Assembly (NCBI RefSeq): GCF_030271255.1
Contig: NZ_JASJOM010000021.1
Span: forward strand, 1 to 37,999
Reading direction: 5' to 3'
DNA: 37,999 nt
From: Peribacillus folii
GTDB taxonomy: Bacteria; Bacillota; Bacilli; Bacillales; DSM-1321
Below are positions 16,132 to 24,661 of this stretch, piece after piece. Under the pieces are notes generated by a model, which made no database searches, had not been told where the DNA came from, and saw nothing but the letters and a program-made list of their open reading frames with translations. How positions within the stretch are numbered: position 1 is the first letter of the stretch; each line of letters begins with the position of its first letter. A program made the position numbers and the translations under genes.

Positions 16132-18207
16132 ATGTTTACTTATCCATTAAAATGCTACTATCAATGTAGATTCCTACAATGCAAGGAGAGGATATTTATC
16201 GAAGGCATAAAGAAGATTTCCGCGTTTTTACAAGATATCTTGCAGCTTAGGCACTTCCAAATTTGGAAAATGGAGAATGGCGAGAGCGTTTCACTGTTGG
16301 CTTCGCATTCACTTACCTCAGCCTTTCAACATAGTGAATCCAATCTCTATTATGAATATGAAAATGGATTTGGCATCGCGATCGTAGCCCGTGAGCATCT
16401 ACCCTCAATAAAGGATTTCGCGAAGGAACAGCCGCACCTATCGCAGCTGATCCATTCTTATTATCTTGAATGCATGCTAAGCAAGGAAAAACACATTAGA
16501 AAGAAACTGATGGAAAGCATACGCGATATTTCTTTTTTAGAAGATTTGGATGCTCTCCTGACCAAGATATTAGAGAATGCGCTCTCCGTAATTACGGCTG
16601 CGGATATGGGTGTACTTTGGATGTATGACGAAAAGGAAGAGATTCTCATGCCGAAAGCGTGGGCCGGCGGGCCGACGGAGGAAATACGAAAAATGCAGAT
16701 GAAAGAGGGAGAAGGCATCATCGGAAGGACATTTAAAGAAAATAGATCCATCTTTTTGACCTCCCTTGAAGACATCGTTCAAGAAAGCTCATCGATAACC
16801 CGTAAGAACCTGGAACATTTACAGAATTCTTATCAGCCTGATACATTACAGGCGATCATCTCCGTTCCAATTGTCGTGGAAGGTAAAACGCTATGCGTGC
16901 TGATCATCTATCAGCATGGCCAGACTTCATTATTGACTACACAAGATCAGGAATTGTTGGAAAGCTTTTCAGATCAGGTTTCGATTGCCTTGACAAACTC
17001 AAGACTCTTTCAGCATTTGAAGGAGCAAAACCGCATGCTCATCAAACGGGATGAAATTCATGATACGTTCATGAAACTATCTTTGCAAAGTAAGGGATTG
17101 CTTGCTATTGCAAAGGAGCTAAGCAGAATGGTGAATCTTAAAATCGCCATTGTCGATTTTACCGCCAATCAACTATACTCGAATCCAGCATATTGGAACG
17201 ACCCTTTCTCTGTGATGAAGCAAATTACTGACAGCAAAGCGCCTGCTTATCAGACCATGGAGATTTCCGGTCAAAAGCAAACCTACTACCTTCATCCGAT
17301 CAATGCCATCAATACAATATTAGGCATGCTGATCATAGATGTAAATGAAGCTGAGCTTCCCCCTTTGACCAAAGTGATTTTTGAACAATCAAGCACTGTC
17401 ATTGCCTTGGAAATGCTGCGTAAGCAAACACTGACCGATTCATTTTATAAAAAAATAAACGATCGCTTTCAAGAGCTCCTGTTACTGAAAGATCACTCAC
17501 TACTATGTCAAAAAGCAACCGAACTCGGCATCGATCACGATTCTTACTATGTCGTAACGATTATTCAATTAAAATTCAATACCGATATCCAGTTCATGAA
17601 TATGCAGGTGCACCGGCTTGTTTCTGATGTAAAAAAAACATTTCAACAGCAGGCTCCCGTCGTCTTTGGCTTTCAAGACAAAATTACTGTTTTATGTCAG
17701 TTCCCCAAGCATTTTGACTCGACTGACTTAAAAAACCGATTGAGCCTTTTACAATCGAATTGGCAGTTCGCTAACGAGGCTTCCCTCCAAATCGCAATCG
17801 GTTCCTGCACGGGGGACCTGGAAAGCATTTCTGTCAGCTACGCCGAGGCAGAAAAAACCATGGCTTTTCTCCAATCCAGACAATTAACCGGCATCATGCA
17901 TTACCAGGATATCGGCATTAATCGCCTCTTTTTGCACCAATCCAAGGAAGAATTATCAGCATTTATCGATGAGGTGTTCCTTCCATTACAAGTGGAACAA
18001 GACAGAAACCATATGCTTGAAGAAACACTTCTTGTCTATATCCGCAATGATCGATCGGCTTCCATAACGGCCAAACAACTGCACATTCACGTGAATACCC
18101 TGTATCAACGCATTAAAAAAATCGAAGAAAAATTACATCTATCCCTTTCAACCCCAGAGGATCTATTGAAGATCCAGCTTGCCTGCTTTTTGAAGCAACA
18201 AACATGA
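16132..18207 (+). CDS. GAF-domain PucR/CdaR-type transcriptional regulator
   Basis: A protein of up to 691 residues. A GAF sensor domain covers about 135-290 (LLTKILENALSVI through QVSIALTNSRLF). A second, less clear sensor-like segment follows (about 320-440), then a GGDEF-like PucR middle region (about 480-590). The C-terminal PucR-type helix-turn-helix is SITAKQLHIHVNTLYQRIKKIEE (about 643-665). It is divergent from the MFS-M20 operon and is its likely effector-responsive activator. The start is uncertain. The ATG at 16132 has no ribosome site, while a strong AAGGAGAGG at 16183-16191 is followed in frame only by ATA, TTT and ATC. Confidence 0.85.
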   Translation: MFTYPLKCYYQCRFLQCKERIFIEGIKKISAFLQDILQLRHFQIWKMENGESVSLLASHSLTSAFQHSESNLYYEYENGFGIAIVAREHLPSIKDFAKEQPHLSQLIHSYYLECMLSKEKHIRKKLMESIRDISFLEDLDALLTKILENALSVITAADMGVLWMYDEKEEILMPKAWAGGPTEEIRKMQMKEGEGIIGRTFKENRSIFLTSLEDIVQESSSITRKNLEHLQNSYQPDTLQAIISVPIVVEGKTLCVLIIYQHGQTSLLTTQDQELLESFSDQVSIALTNSRLFQHLKEQNRMLIKRDEIHDTFMKLSLQSKGLLAIAKELSRMVNLKIAIVDFTANQLYSNPAYWNDPFSVMKQITDSKAPAYQTMEISGQKQTYYLHPINAINTILGMLIIDVNEAELPPLTKVIFEQSSTVIALEMLRKQTLTDSFYKKINDRFQELLLLKDHSLLCQKATELGIDHDSYYVVTIIQLKFNTDIQFMNMQVHRLVSDVKKTFQQQAPVVFGFQDKITVLCQFPKHFDSTDLKNRLSLLQSNWQFANEASLQIAIGSCTGDLESISVSYAEAEKTMAFLQSRQLTGIMHYQDIGINRLFLHQSKEELSAFIDEVFLPLQVEQDRNHMLEETLLVYIRNDRSASITAKQLHIHVNTLYQRIKKIEEKLHLSLSTPEDLLKIQLACFLKQQT

Positions 18208-18217
18208 TTAGAAAAAA

Positions 18218-18250
18218 AAGAATCTCCTTTTCGAAATGAAGGAGATTCTT
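18218..18250. terminator. Terminator between regulator and zinc-ribbon gene
   Basis: AAGAATCTCCTT (18218-18229) pairs with AAGGAGATTCTT (18239-18250). The A run at 18212-18219 gives a T run on the minus strand, so it mainly ends the small zinc-ribbon gene; it can also serve the plus-strand regulator. Confidence 0.85.
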
Positions 18251-18262
18251 CGCTTGGCATGA

Positions 18263-18466
18263 TCAGCCAAAGAATAAATCGAGCAAATTGCTGCCTGCGG
18301 ATGATTGCTTATTATAAAACTCCGAATAGCCGCACCGCTTGCAATACACAACCGTGAATTGATTATTCTGGACATCGAACATCTTTGACAATCCTGTTCC
18401 AGTCATGGCCACGTCCTTCTTGGCAGCATCTTGGCTGCCGCATTTCATGCATCCTTTTTCATTCAT
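18263..18466 (-). CDS. Small zinc-ribbon protein (DUF2082-like)
   Basis: A 67-residue protein with two CxxC pairs, CMKC near the N-terminus and CKRC near residue 43, forming one zinc ribbon. The middle MTGTGLSKMFDVQNNQFTVV and the end LLDLFFG match the small nucleic-acid-binding zinc-ribbon family I know as DUF2082. The ATG at 18466 with GGGGG upstream is preferred to a TTG five codons earlier. It follows the DUF2500 gene closely and may be co-transcribed. Function is unknown. Confidence 0.8.
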   Translation of the reverse strand: MNEKGCMKCGSQDAAKKDVAMTGTGLSKMFDVQNNQFTVVYCKRCGYSEFYNKQSSAGSNLLDLFFG

Positions 18467-18488
18467 GATTTCATCCCCCAACTAATGA

Positions 18489-18878
18489 TTACGAAACTCC
18501 AGGATCCTTCCTGGCAAAACCTAGATACCTTGTTCCTTGGAAGGTTAACGTGCCGCTATCCCCTTCTGCAAGCATCCCAAACTCCTCGCCTGAAAGACGG
18601 AATTCGAACCGATCTCCTCCCTCAAATTCAAAGGTACTGAAATAGGCCGCGGAGCTGCTTTGTTGATCGTTCGCATGAACATGTCCCCACACCTTTGTCC
18701 GCTTGCTTTTCACGATGGCAGGAACCATCAAACGAGGCGAAACCTTGTTTTTCTTCCATTGATGAGCCCCGTTGAATAATTGAAAGATCATGATGATAAA
18801 AAGGATAACGAACATGATTCCAATAAACCCTGGAGCAACCGAGAACATCCAGGACTCACTCCCGCCAAAATCGTCCAT
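18489..18878 (-). CDS. DUF2500 family membrane-anchored protein (YhhM-like)
   Basis: A 129-residue protein with one N-terminal transmembrane helix (about 15-35, FIGIMFVILFIIMIFQLF). A small beta-rich domain follows, including SPRLMVPAIVKSKRT, AAYFSTFEFEGGDRFEFRLSGEEFGMLAEGDSG and GTRYLGF. This matches the DUF2500 pattern. The role is unknown. It is the first gene of a short minus-strand pair with the zinc-ribbon protein, and repeat array 2 lies just upstream of its start. Confidence 0.8.
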   Translation of the reverse strand: MDDFGGSESWMFSVAPGFIGIMFVILFIIMIFQLFNGAHQWKKNKVSPRLMVPAIVKSKRTKVWGHVHANDQQSSSAAYFSTFEFEGGDRFEFRLSGEEFGMLAEGDSGTLTFQGTRYLGFARKDPGVS

Positions 18879-18969
18879 GGAAAACCTCCCCCTTTCCAGA
18901 TGTTAACATATACGAATCACCTGGAAAAAAGTTTCAGCAGGCACATATCAAGATGTGAAAAGAAAAAGA

Positions 18970-19915
18970 GAACTGCGAGTTTGGCGTTTTACTCGCGAAT
19001 TTGGCGATTTCCTCAAAGTTTGGGAGCTTTTACTCGCGAATTTGCCTCTTTTACTCGCCAATTGGCGCTTTCCTCCATATTTGGGCGCGTTCTCGTCTGT
19101 TTCAGGCTTTTTTTCGTTTGTATTTTGCAATGTACTCGTAATTTCCGGTCTTTCCTCCATGTTTGGCCGCTTTTACTCGCGAATTTGGCCGCTTTTCTCG
19201 CCAATTTAGCTCTTTTTCACGCCAATTTAGCTCTTTTTCTCGCGAATTGGCGCTTTCTTCAAAGTTTGGGAGCTTTTCTCGCGAGTTTGGCTGCTTTTCT
19301 CGCCAATTTAGCTATTTTACTCGCCAATTTGGTGCTTTTACTCGCGAGTTTGCCTCTTTTACTCGCGAATTTGGCGCTTTTCTCAAAGTTTGGGAGCTTT
19401 TCTCGCGAGTTTGGCGCTTTTACTCGCCAATTTGGCTGCTTTTCTCGCCAATTTAGCTATTTTACTCGCCAATTTGGTGCTTTTACTCGCGAGTTTGCCG
19501 CTTTTTCTCGCCAATTGGCGCTTTCCTCCATGTTTGGGCGCGTTCTCGTCTATTTCGAGCTTTTTATCTCTTGTATTTTGCAACGTACTCGTAATTTCCG
19601 GTCTTTCCTCCATGTTTGGGAGCTTTTTCTCGCCAATTTAGCGCTTATACTCGCCAATTTAGCTATTTTACTCGCGAGTTTGCCTCTTTTACTCGCCAAT
19701 TGGCGCTTTCCTCCATGTTTGGGCGCGTTCTCGTCTGCTTCAGGCTTTTTTTCTCTTGTATTTTGCAGTGTACTCGTAATTTCTGGCCTTTCCTCCATGT
19801 TTGGGCGCTTTTACTCGCTAAATTGGCTGCTTTTCTCGCCAATTTGGCACTCTTACTCGCGAGTTGGAGCTTGCTCAATACTTTGGCTCCTTTTCTCGCA
19901 AGTTTGGTACCCCTA
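18970..19915. repeat. Tandem repeat array 2 (TTTACTCGC family)
   Basis: About 0.95 kb of 20-22-bp units such as TTTTACTCGCGAATTTGGCG and TTTTCTCGCCAATTTAGC. Superimposed are three copies of a roughly 104-bp block (19064-19167, 19517-19620, 19702-19804) that starts GGCGCTTTCCTCCAT and contains TTTTGCAATGTACTCGTAAT or a close variant. All plus-strand frames are largely open, so long frames here (18780-20039) are artefacts. The array runs to the stop codon of the PanE-like gene at 19916. Confidence 0.9.
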
Positions 19916-20878
19916 CTATAAATCTTTCTTCCGAAAATATGGTTCTAGTGCGGTTAGGCGCGGCAGTTCGATGCCAAGTTTTCTCGCCTCGGCCAGAATA
20001 TCTCTTGGGAAGAGGGCGAACGATTCTTGGGAGATATAGGCGGTATTTTCCATCCGTTCCATGATTGCGCCTGCGAGCGTGCCACCGGTAATCACTTTAT
20101 ATACGCCATACCCCATCAGCCCAGCAGGCAGGCGCAGCATGAGGGTTGTGCCCAAGCTAGGCTTGCGTCCTTTCGCCCGGATCAGCGGAAGCATCTCGCG
20201 CATTAACAGTACAGCTGGTTTAACGTGTTTTGGCGACTGATACATCTTTTGATAGCTTCCCATCTTCAATGCTTGCGCGGCCATGCCGGCATTCATGATG
20301 AAATGCTGCAAATACCAGACGTACATGTCTTTTTGCAAGGATACGGAAAAGCCGGCCTGTTGGAGCAGGTTGACGACTTTTTTGTGCCTTTTCCCAGAGG
20401 CAGCGGTAGCGGCCGATTCCAAGTAAATCGATTTCATAAATCCGGCTTCCAATTTATTTTTGCCTCTAAAGCCTCCGCCTCCACCTGGAAAGCCCCACAA
20501 TATCTGCTCTTTTGGCAGCCGCGCGGCTACAGTCTCTTGATCATCCCACACATTATTGAAAATTAGAATTGTGGCCTTCCCCGCCCATTCGCTTACCACT
20601 TTAGCCGCTTCCTCGAACTGCTCGTGGTTAACGCTGAGAAAAATGAGGTCATAGTCGTGATCCGCGCTGATTTCCTCACGCATGGTGATGAACCATCTCT
20701 CCCGGACCGGGTCGCCCTTTCTGTTTTTTCGGCCGTCCAACATATCCAAATCAACATAGGGCCCGTATTGAGCCGTCCTTCCCGGCCGCACATAAAATTC
20801 GACCTCGTTTCCCGCTTTTTCAAGTGCCCAGCCGTACTGTGTCGCCATAACGCCTCTGCCAAACATTAAAATTTTCAT
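19916..20878 (-). CDS. Ketopantoate reductase (PanE/ApbA) family oxidoreductase
   Basis: A 320-residue NAD(P)H-dependent reductase. The N-terminal Rossmann fold starts MKILMFGRGVMATQYG, with the glycine loop near residues 7-14, and LIFLSVNHEQFEE is the cofactor-domain strand. The C-terminal helical domain carries LQHFIMNAGMAAQAL. True PanE uses Lys and Asn/Ser/Glu residues on ketopantoate. Divergence here and a private TetR regulator suggest a paralogue with another substrate. AAGGGGGAAA precedes the ATG. The first 160 bases upstream hold two 34-bp operators shared with the divergent tetR gene. Confidence 0.85.
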   Translation of the reverse strand: MKILMFGRGVMATQYGWALEKAGNEVEFYVRPGRTAQYGPYVDLDMLDGRKNRKGDPVRERWFITMREEISADHDYDLIFLSVNHEQFEEAAKVVSEWAGKATILIFNNVWDDQETVAARLPKEQILWGFPGGGGGFRGKNKLEAGFMKSIYLESAATAASGKRHKKVVNLLQQAGFSVSLQKDMYVWYLQHFIMNAGMAAQALKMGSYQKMYQSPKHVKPAVLLMREMLPLIRAKGRKPSLGTTLMLRLPAGLMGYGVYKVITGGTLAGAIMERMENTAYISQESFALFPRDILAEARKLGIELPRLTALEPYFRKKDL

Positions 20879-20896
20879 CCTGTTTTCCCCCTTGAA

Positions 20897-20930
20897 AGTT
20901 TTTAAATTTTATTAACTATATTTAAAAACT
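20897..20930. promoter_or_regulatory. TetR-type operator site 1
   Basis: A perfect inverted repeat of AGTTTTTAAAT (20897-20907) and ATTTAAAAACT (20920-20930), spanning 34 bases. It lies 18 bases before the PanE-like start codon, where binding would block that gene. Confidence 0.65.
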
Positions 20931-20960
20931 AATGTACAGAAATCTTGGCAGTTTGTCAAA

Positions 20961-20994
20961 AGTTTTTAAATATCATGCAATACGTTTAAAAACC
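20961..20994. promoter_or_regulatory. TetR-type operator site 2
   Basis: AGTTTTTAAA (20961-20970) and TTTAAAAACC (20985-20994) form a second 34-base inverted repeat with one mismatch, 64 bases from site 1 centre to centre. It is close to the tetR promoter and suggests joint control of both divergent genes. Confidence 0.65.
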
Positions 20995-21042
20995 ATTCGT
21001 TTTATGTCATAATACTTGTATCAACGAATAAGAGGGAATGTC

Positions 21043-21621
21043 ATGAACAAATATGAAATCCGAACGCAGAAAAAGAAAGACGCCATCATCCAGGCGGCTC
21101 TGGACCTATTCCGGGACAAGGGATACACCAACGTCAGCATCAATGAAATCGCCTCCCATTCAGGCGTATCCTCCGTGTCCATTTATAACTATTTTGGCAA
21201 TAAGGAAGGGGTAATTAAGGAGTGCGCACGAATTCTGATGCAGGAAGCAACACAGATGGTGAACGATCTGCTTCTAGAAAACATTAGCTTCAAAGAAAAA
21301 CTGCTGCGGGCAGTTTCCATTTGTGCCGAGAAGCCTCACCAGCTCCTCGAAGAATACTTCTCACAGGAAGCGCTGCTCGATGCAGTTTTTGTGGATTTAT
21401 TTAAAGAAAGCGTGGGTGAGATCCGGAGTGACATCCTGCAAGTATTTATCGAATCCGGGAAACAGGAAGGCGCAATCGATGCGTCCATTTCTACGGAAAC
21501 GGTCATGGAGTTTCTTGATGCCGTCGCGGGCATGCAGGCAAGCTGGGAAACGACAGCGGAGTATCAAATAAAAACGGCGGAGATGGGGAAGCTCATCCTT
21601 TACGGTTTGATAGGACGTTAA
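21043..21621 (+). CDS. TetR-family transcriptional repressor
   Basis: A 192-residue TetR regulator. The N-terminal helix-turn-helix runs from IIQAALDLFRDKGYTNVSINEIA to SIYNYFGNKEGVIKE (about residues 15-60). The C-terminal helical ligand domain is variable. The ATG at 21043 follows AGAGGG; the open frame's TTG at 21016 is less likely. It is divergent from the PanE-like reductase and probably represses both through the two AGTTTTTAAA palindromes between them. The inducer is unknown. Confidence 0.9.
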   Translation: MNKYEIRTQKKKDAIIQAALDLFRDKGYTNVSINEIASHSGVSSVSIYNYFGNKEGVIKECARILMQEATQMVNDLLLENISFKEKLLRAVSICAEKPHQLLEEYFSQEALLDAVFVDLFKESVGEIRSDILQVFIESGKQEGAIDASISTETVMEFLDAVAGMQASWETTAEYQIKTAEMGKLILYGLIGR

Positions 21622-21986
21622 AATTCATGAAAAAAAGAGGCAACGATTCGTTTTGCCTCTTAGAAGGTTGCGTCGTATTCCCGAGGATAAATTGGCACTC
21701 CACCGCCTTTTTACTAGCGAGTAAACTTTTTTTAACACATTTTCAAACTTCCATTTTTTTAATTTATAACCATGTTTTTATTCATTGTTCATCATGCGGA
21801 TGGGTCCCATCAAATAGCCTATTCCAATCAATAGAAAGCCAAATAACATAATAAATACCTAAAGATAAACGATCATCTGAACATGAAATGGCCGGTTATG
21901 AAGCTCATAATCTAAATAAAAATTGCCCTGAGTTCTCCTTATTCAAATTTAAACGAACCTGATGTGCCCATTCAAAAAGGGCTCCC
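21622..21986. other. Intergenic region with weak terminator and possible 23-residue ORF
   Basis: AAGAGGCAA (21635-21643) and TTGCCTCTT (21653-21661) form a hairpin after tetR without a T run. On the minus strand 21849-21778 encodes a 23-residue hydrophobic peptide starting MLFGFLLIGIGYLMG and ending MMNNE. It has only a weak ribosome site and may be a small membrane peptide or a gene remnant. Nothing else is evident. Confidence 0.3.
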
Positions 21987-22676
21987 CTACAACCATCTCA
22001 TCCGTTCACCGGATTTCATGATGATGTCGATTTGGTTCAGCTGTCCGCTTATCGGGCCAACCTTTCTCCCTGATAGATCAATTTCCATTTCTATTTTCAG
22101 CCGTGTCCGCTCTTTTCCCCTTAAGATGACCTTGTAGGGGGAGGCGGTGTTCATGAGTGATACCAATTGGGAGTCTTGTTCGTCGTATTTGCCGACTAGC
22201 TGGATTCTGAATTGGACGTCCTTCCTGTCGTAATTCTCAAAAGGAAGCTCACATACGCCATGCAGGGTTGTTTTGTCTTCCATATAAAAACGGCAGGTAC
22301 TGGATTCGCGATCATAGGAAACGGCATAAATGTCCGAGGCAAAATGCTTCTGATACGTATTCGCCAGGAAGTGCGGCGCAAACCAGGCTATGATGACGGC
22401 GAGGATGAAAAATCGGCCAGGATGCACGCCCGCTGCTTGGACGAGGAAAAACAGACTGGCCAGCAATAAAATGACTGCCAATATCCCTACATATTGAATT
22501 CCATCTTCCGACTCGATCGGTATGCCTAAATCGAATGCAATCGCAGCACCGTATGGAACTTGGTGCGGGAAAGGGAAATTCAATATGAATGACAGCACAA
22601 AAAGGATGAGTGCGATATACAGATGTTTTCTTTTTTTAATCAAGTGAACCACTTCTTTCTCTTCATGAAAATTCAT
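21987..22676 (-). CDS. Hypothetical membrane protein
   Basis: A 229-residue protein I do not recognise. Three hydrophobic segments are visible (about 18-36, 60-80 and 87-105), separated by a short loop with HQVPYGAAIAFD. A polar C-terminal half of about 120 residues (FYMEDKTTLHGVCELPFENY onward) has alternating hydrophobic residues that suggest a beta-sandwich, probably outside the cell. The ribosome site is GGGGTGGG, unusually close to the ATG. The gene stands alone. Confidence 0.7.
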   Translation of the reverse strand: MNFHEEKEVVHLIKKRKHLYIALILFVLSFILNFPFPHQVPYGAAIAFDLGIPIESEDGIQYVGILAVILLLASLFFLVQAAGVHPGRFFILAVIIAWFAPHFLANTYQKHFASDIYAVSYDRESSTCRFYMEDKTTLHGVCELPFENYDRKDVQFRIQLVGKYDEQDSQLVSLMNTASPYKVILRGKERTRLKIEMEIDLSGRKVGPISGQLNQIDIIMKSGERMRWL

Positions 22677-22892
22677 CCCACCCCATTAGGAAACGAATTC
22701 CTTTCGTAAAATAATTCTGAACATTCACTTTGGCCCATTGCTTCCCTAAACTATCTTGTCCCTATATATACGATTCCAACTGGTTTAAGTTTCACTTTAA
22801 GCCAAATTATGTATGATTAGGAGCTTTAGCCTTGTTGCAAGTAAATGGTAAAATATAAAAGTGAAGATACATGATAGGAGGTTGATGGTGAA

Positions 22893-23663
22893 ATGAAATG
22901 GTCCGGGAATACGGTCTTGATTACGGGAGGGGCTTCGGGCATTGGCCTTGCCTTTGCCGAGCGCTTCCTGCAAGCGGGGAACGACGTGATCATCGTCGGG
23001 CGCAGGGCGGATAGGCTGAAGCAAGCGAAGGATGAGCATCCTGCCCTCCATACAAGAGTTTGTGATATTTCAATCGAAGCTGAGCGGATCGCCCTTTTTG
23101 AATGGGCCTCAAGCACGTTTCCTGAGCTGAATGTGCTGGTGAACAATGCAGGCATTCAACAGCAGGTGAACCTGCTGGATGCCAAGGAGGATTGGGGGCA
23201 TTACCAAAAGGAAATTTCGATCAATGTGGAAGGACCCATGCATGTAACGACCCTTTTCCTGCCGCATTTGCTGAAAAAGACAACGGCTGCCTTGATTAAT
23301 GTCTCCTCCGGTTTAGCTTTGACACCTGGGACGTGGGTCCCTATTTATAGTGCAACCAAAGCTGAGATTCACTCATTTACCGTTTCCTTGAGGCTGCAGC
23401 TGGAGTATACCCATGTAAATGTGATCGAGGTTTTACCGCCGGCAGTCAATACTGATCTAGGCGGTGTTGGCCTTCATACCTTCGGCGCTCCCTTGAATGA
23501 CTTTGCCGATGCTGTCTTTACCGAATTGCGCAGCGGCAAGGAGGAAATTGGGTATGGCGGCTCTGAAACACGCCTTCGTGCCACCAGGGATGAGCTTGAC
23601 GAAGGGACCCGGCTAGCTTGGGAGGGCTTTAAAAGGAACAATCCCGATTTTCTAAGAAAATGA
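22893..23663 (+). CDS. dltE: Short-chain dehydrogenase/reductase (DltE-like)
   Basis: A 256-residue classical SDR. TGGASGIG (about 12-19) binds NAD(P), NNAG (about 87-90) stabilises the fold, the catalytic Ser lies in NVSSG and the YSATK motif (about 153-157) holds the Tyr and Lys. Overall it resembles B. subtilis DltE, an SDR once linked to the D-alanylation operon. No other dlt gene is nearby, so a role in teichoic acid is not supported here. TAGGAGG lies upstream of the ATG at 22893. Confidence 0.88.
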   Translation: MKWSGNTVLITGGASGIGLAFAERFLQAGNDVIIVGRRADRLKQAKDEHPALHTRVCDISIEAERIALFEWASSTFPELNVLVNNAGIQQQVNLLDAKEDWGHYQKEISINVEGPMHVTTLFLPHLLKKTTAALINVSSGLALTPGTWVPIYSATKAEIHSFTVSLRLQLEYTHVNVIEVLPPAVNTDLGGVGLHTFGAPLNDFADAVFTELRSGKEEIGYGGSETRLRATRDELDEGTRLAWEGFKRNNPDFLRK

Positions 23664-23733
23664 TCGGCGGAATATCCTGTGAGGGGCTGCATCACTGCCC
23701 CTCCGGTATGTTCATAGTAAGCTCGCAAACTAA

Positions 23734-23784
23734 AAAGGCTGCTGCTGCAGCCTTTATCTCGAAATCAATATTCTTTATTTCGAG
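23734..23784. terminator. Two hairpins between convergent SDR and LPMO genes
   Basis: AAAGGCTGC (23734-23742) pairs with GCAGCCTTT (23747-23755), flanked by A and T runs. A second hairpin has arms CTCGAAAT (23758-23765) and ATTTCGAG (23777-23784). The first is a good bidirectional terminator. Confidence 0.7.
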
Positions 23785-23826
23785 GGATATTCTTCATTGA
23801 TGGCTCCTCGCTTTTCTTCCAAACGA

Positions 23827-24489
23827 TTAAAATATGGGAAAGGAGGTATGGTCATTCACAGCCAAAGTCGACGTTCCTCCAACATTCGTTCCGCTGAACT
23901 GAACATCGATCGCGTTGTAGAAGGCATTGACGGTATCGGCGACATCCCATACGGCAAAGATGACATGATATCCCGTCCGCTGCGGCACGACGACTTGATG
24001 GCTCACTTTATTGGAAGGTCTCGCCCCATTATCATTTTTTTCATAGAATGGCACCAATTCCAATTGATCTCTTGTGAGCGGTTTATTCGGATCCCAATTT
24101 TGCTTCGTGATATAGTAATGCCATTTCGCTGTCGAATGCATGGCCGTTAAATTCCAGGTGAAGGTTTGGGGACCGCTTTGAATGGCATTTTTGCTCCAGC
24201 GTGTTGCGGTTTGTTCATCAAGAACACCGCCGAATAAGCCGCCTGCCGATGCCAGCTTGCCATCAGGGATGCTCGCACCCGGAAATCCTTTGTGGCCTTC
24301 CAGGCTTTGCGGTTCATACATGATCGATCCACAATTCTTATTCACCTGCTCTTTGCAAAGCAACGATCGTGATTTTGGTGACTCGACATACCCATGTGCA
24401 GAAGCGAAATCATTTGCCCCTACAATCGATAACCCCAGAACTAACGAACTGCTGAAAAGAAAGCGCTTTAAACCTTTTGAACATTTCAT
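23827..24489 (-). CDS. AA10 lytic polysaccharide monooxygenase (chitin-binding protein)
   Basis: A 220-residue secreted copper enzyme. Residues 1-31 form a signal peptide, and cleavage before His32 (SAHGYVESP) leaves the N-terminal histidine of the copper brace. The second brace residue is His118 in TAMHSTAKW, and the axial aromatic is Phe190 in NAFYNAIDV. This layout is that of the chitin-active CBP21-type LPMOs, which cleave crystalline chitin oxidatively. There is no extra carbohydrate-binding module. GGGAGGATGAA precedes the ATG. Convergent with the SDR gene. Confidence 0.93.
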   Translation of the reverse strand: MKCSKGLKRFLFSSSLVLGLSIVGANDFASAHGYVESPKSRSLLCKEQVNKNCGSIMYEPQSLEGHKGFPGASIPDGKLASAGGLFGGVLDEQTATRWSKNAIQSGPQTFTWNLTAMHSTAKWHYYITKQNWDPNKPLTRDQLELVPFYEKNDNGARPSNKVSHQVVVPQRTGYHVIFAVWDVADTVNAFYNAIDVQFSGTNVGGTSTLAVNDHTSFPIF

Positions 24490-24623
24490 CCTCCCACAAC
24501 TCCTTCATCATTTTCCTGCAGCATATGCAGGATACAAACATTATAATGTTTACAGATTCATTTTTTAAGGGGAATTTGTCCTATTCTTACAAATAATTAC
24601 AAATATTTATTTTTTATAAAAAA

Positions 24624-24648
24624 ACCGGAATCCCCCATGGATTCCGGT
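24624..24648 (-). terminator. Terminator of the ABC transporter operon
   Basis: ACCGGAATCC (24624-24633) and GGATTCCGGT (24639-24648) form a 10-bp stem followed on the minus strand by a T run. It lies just after the permease stop. Confidence 0.85.
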
Positions 24649-24661
24649 CACCTCTGCCAGT

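Noticed and set aside
18780..20039. A 419-residue plus-strand open frame
   Set aside because: It spans the DUF2500 gene in antisense, repeat array 2 and part of the reductase gene. Its openness comes from the stop-free repeat unit.
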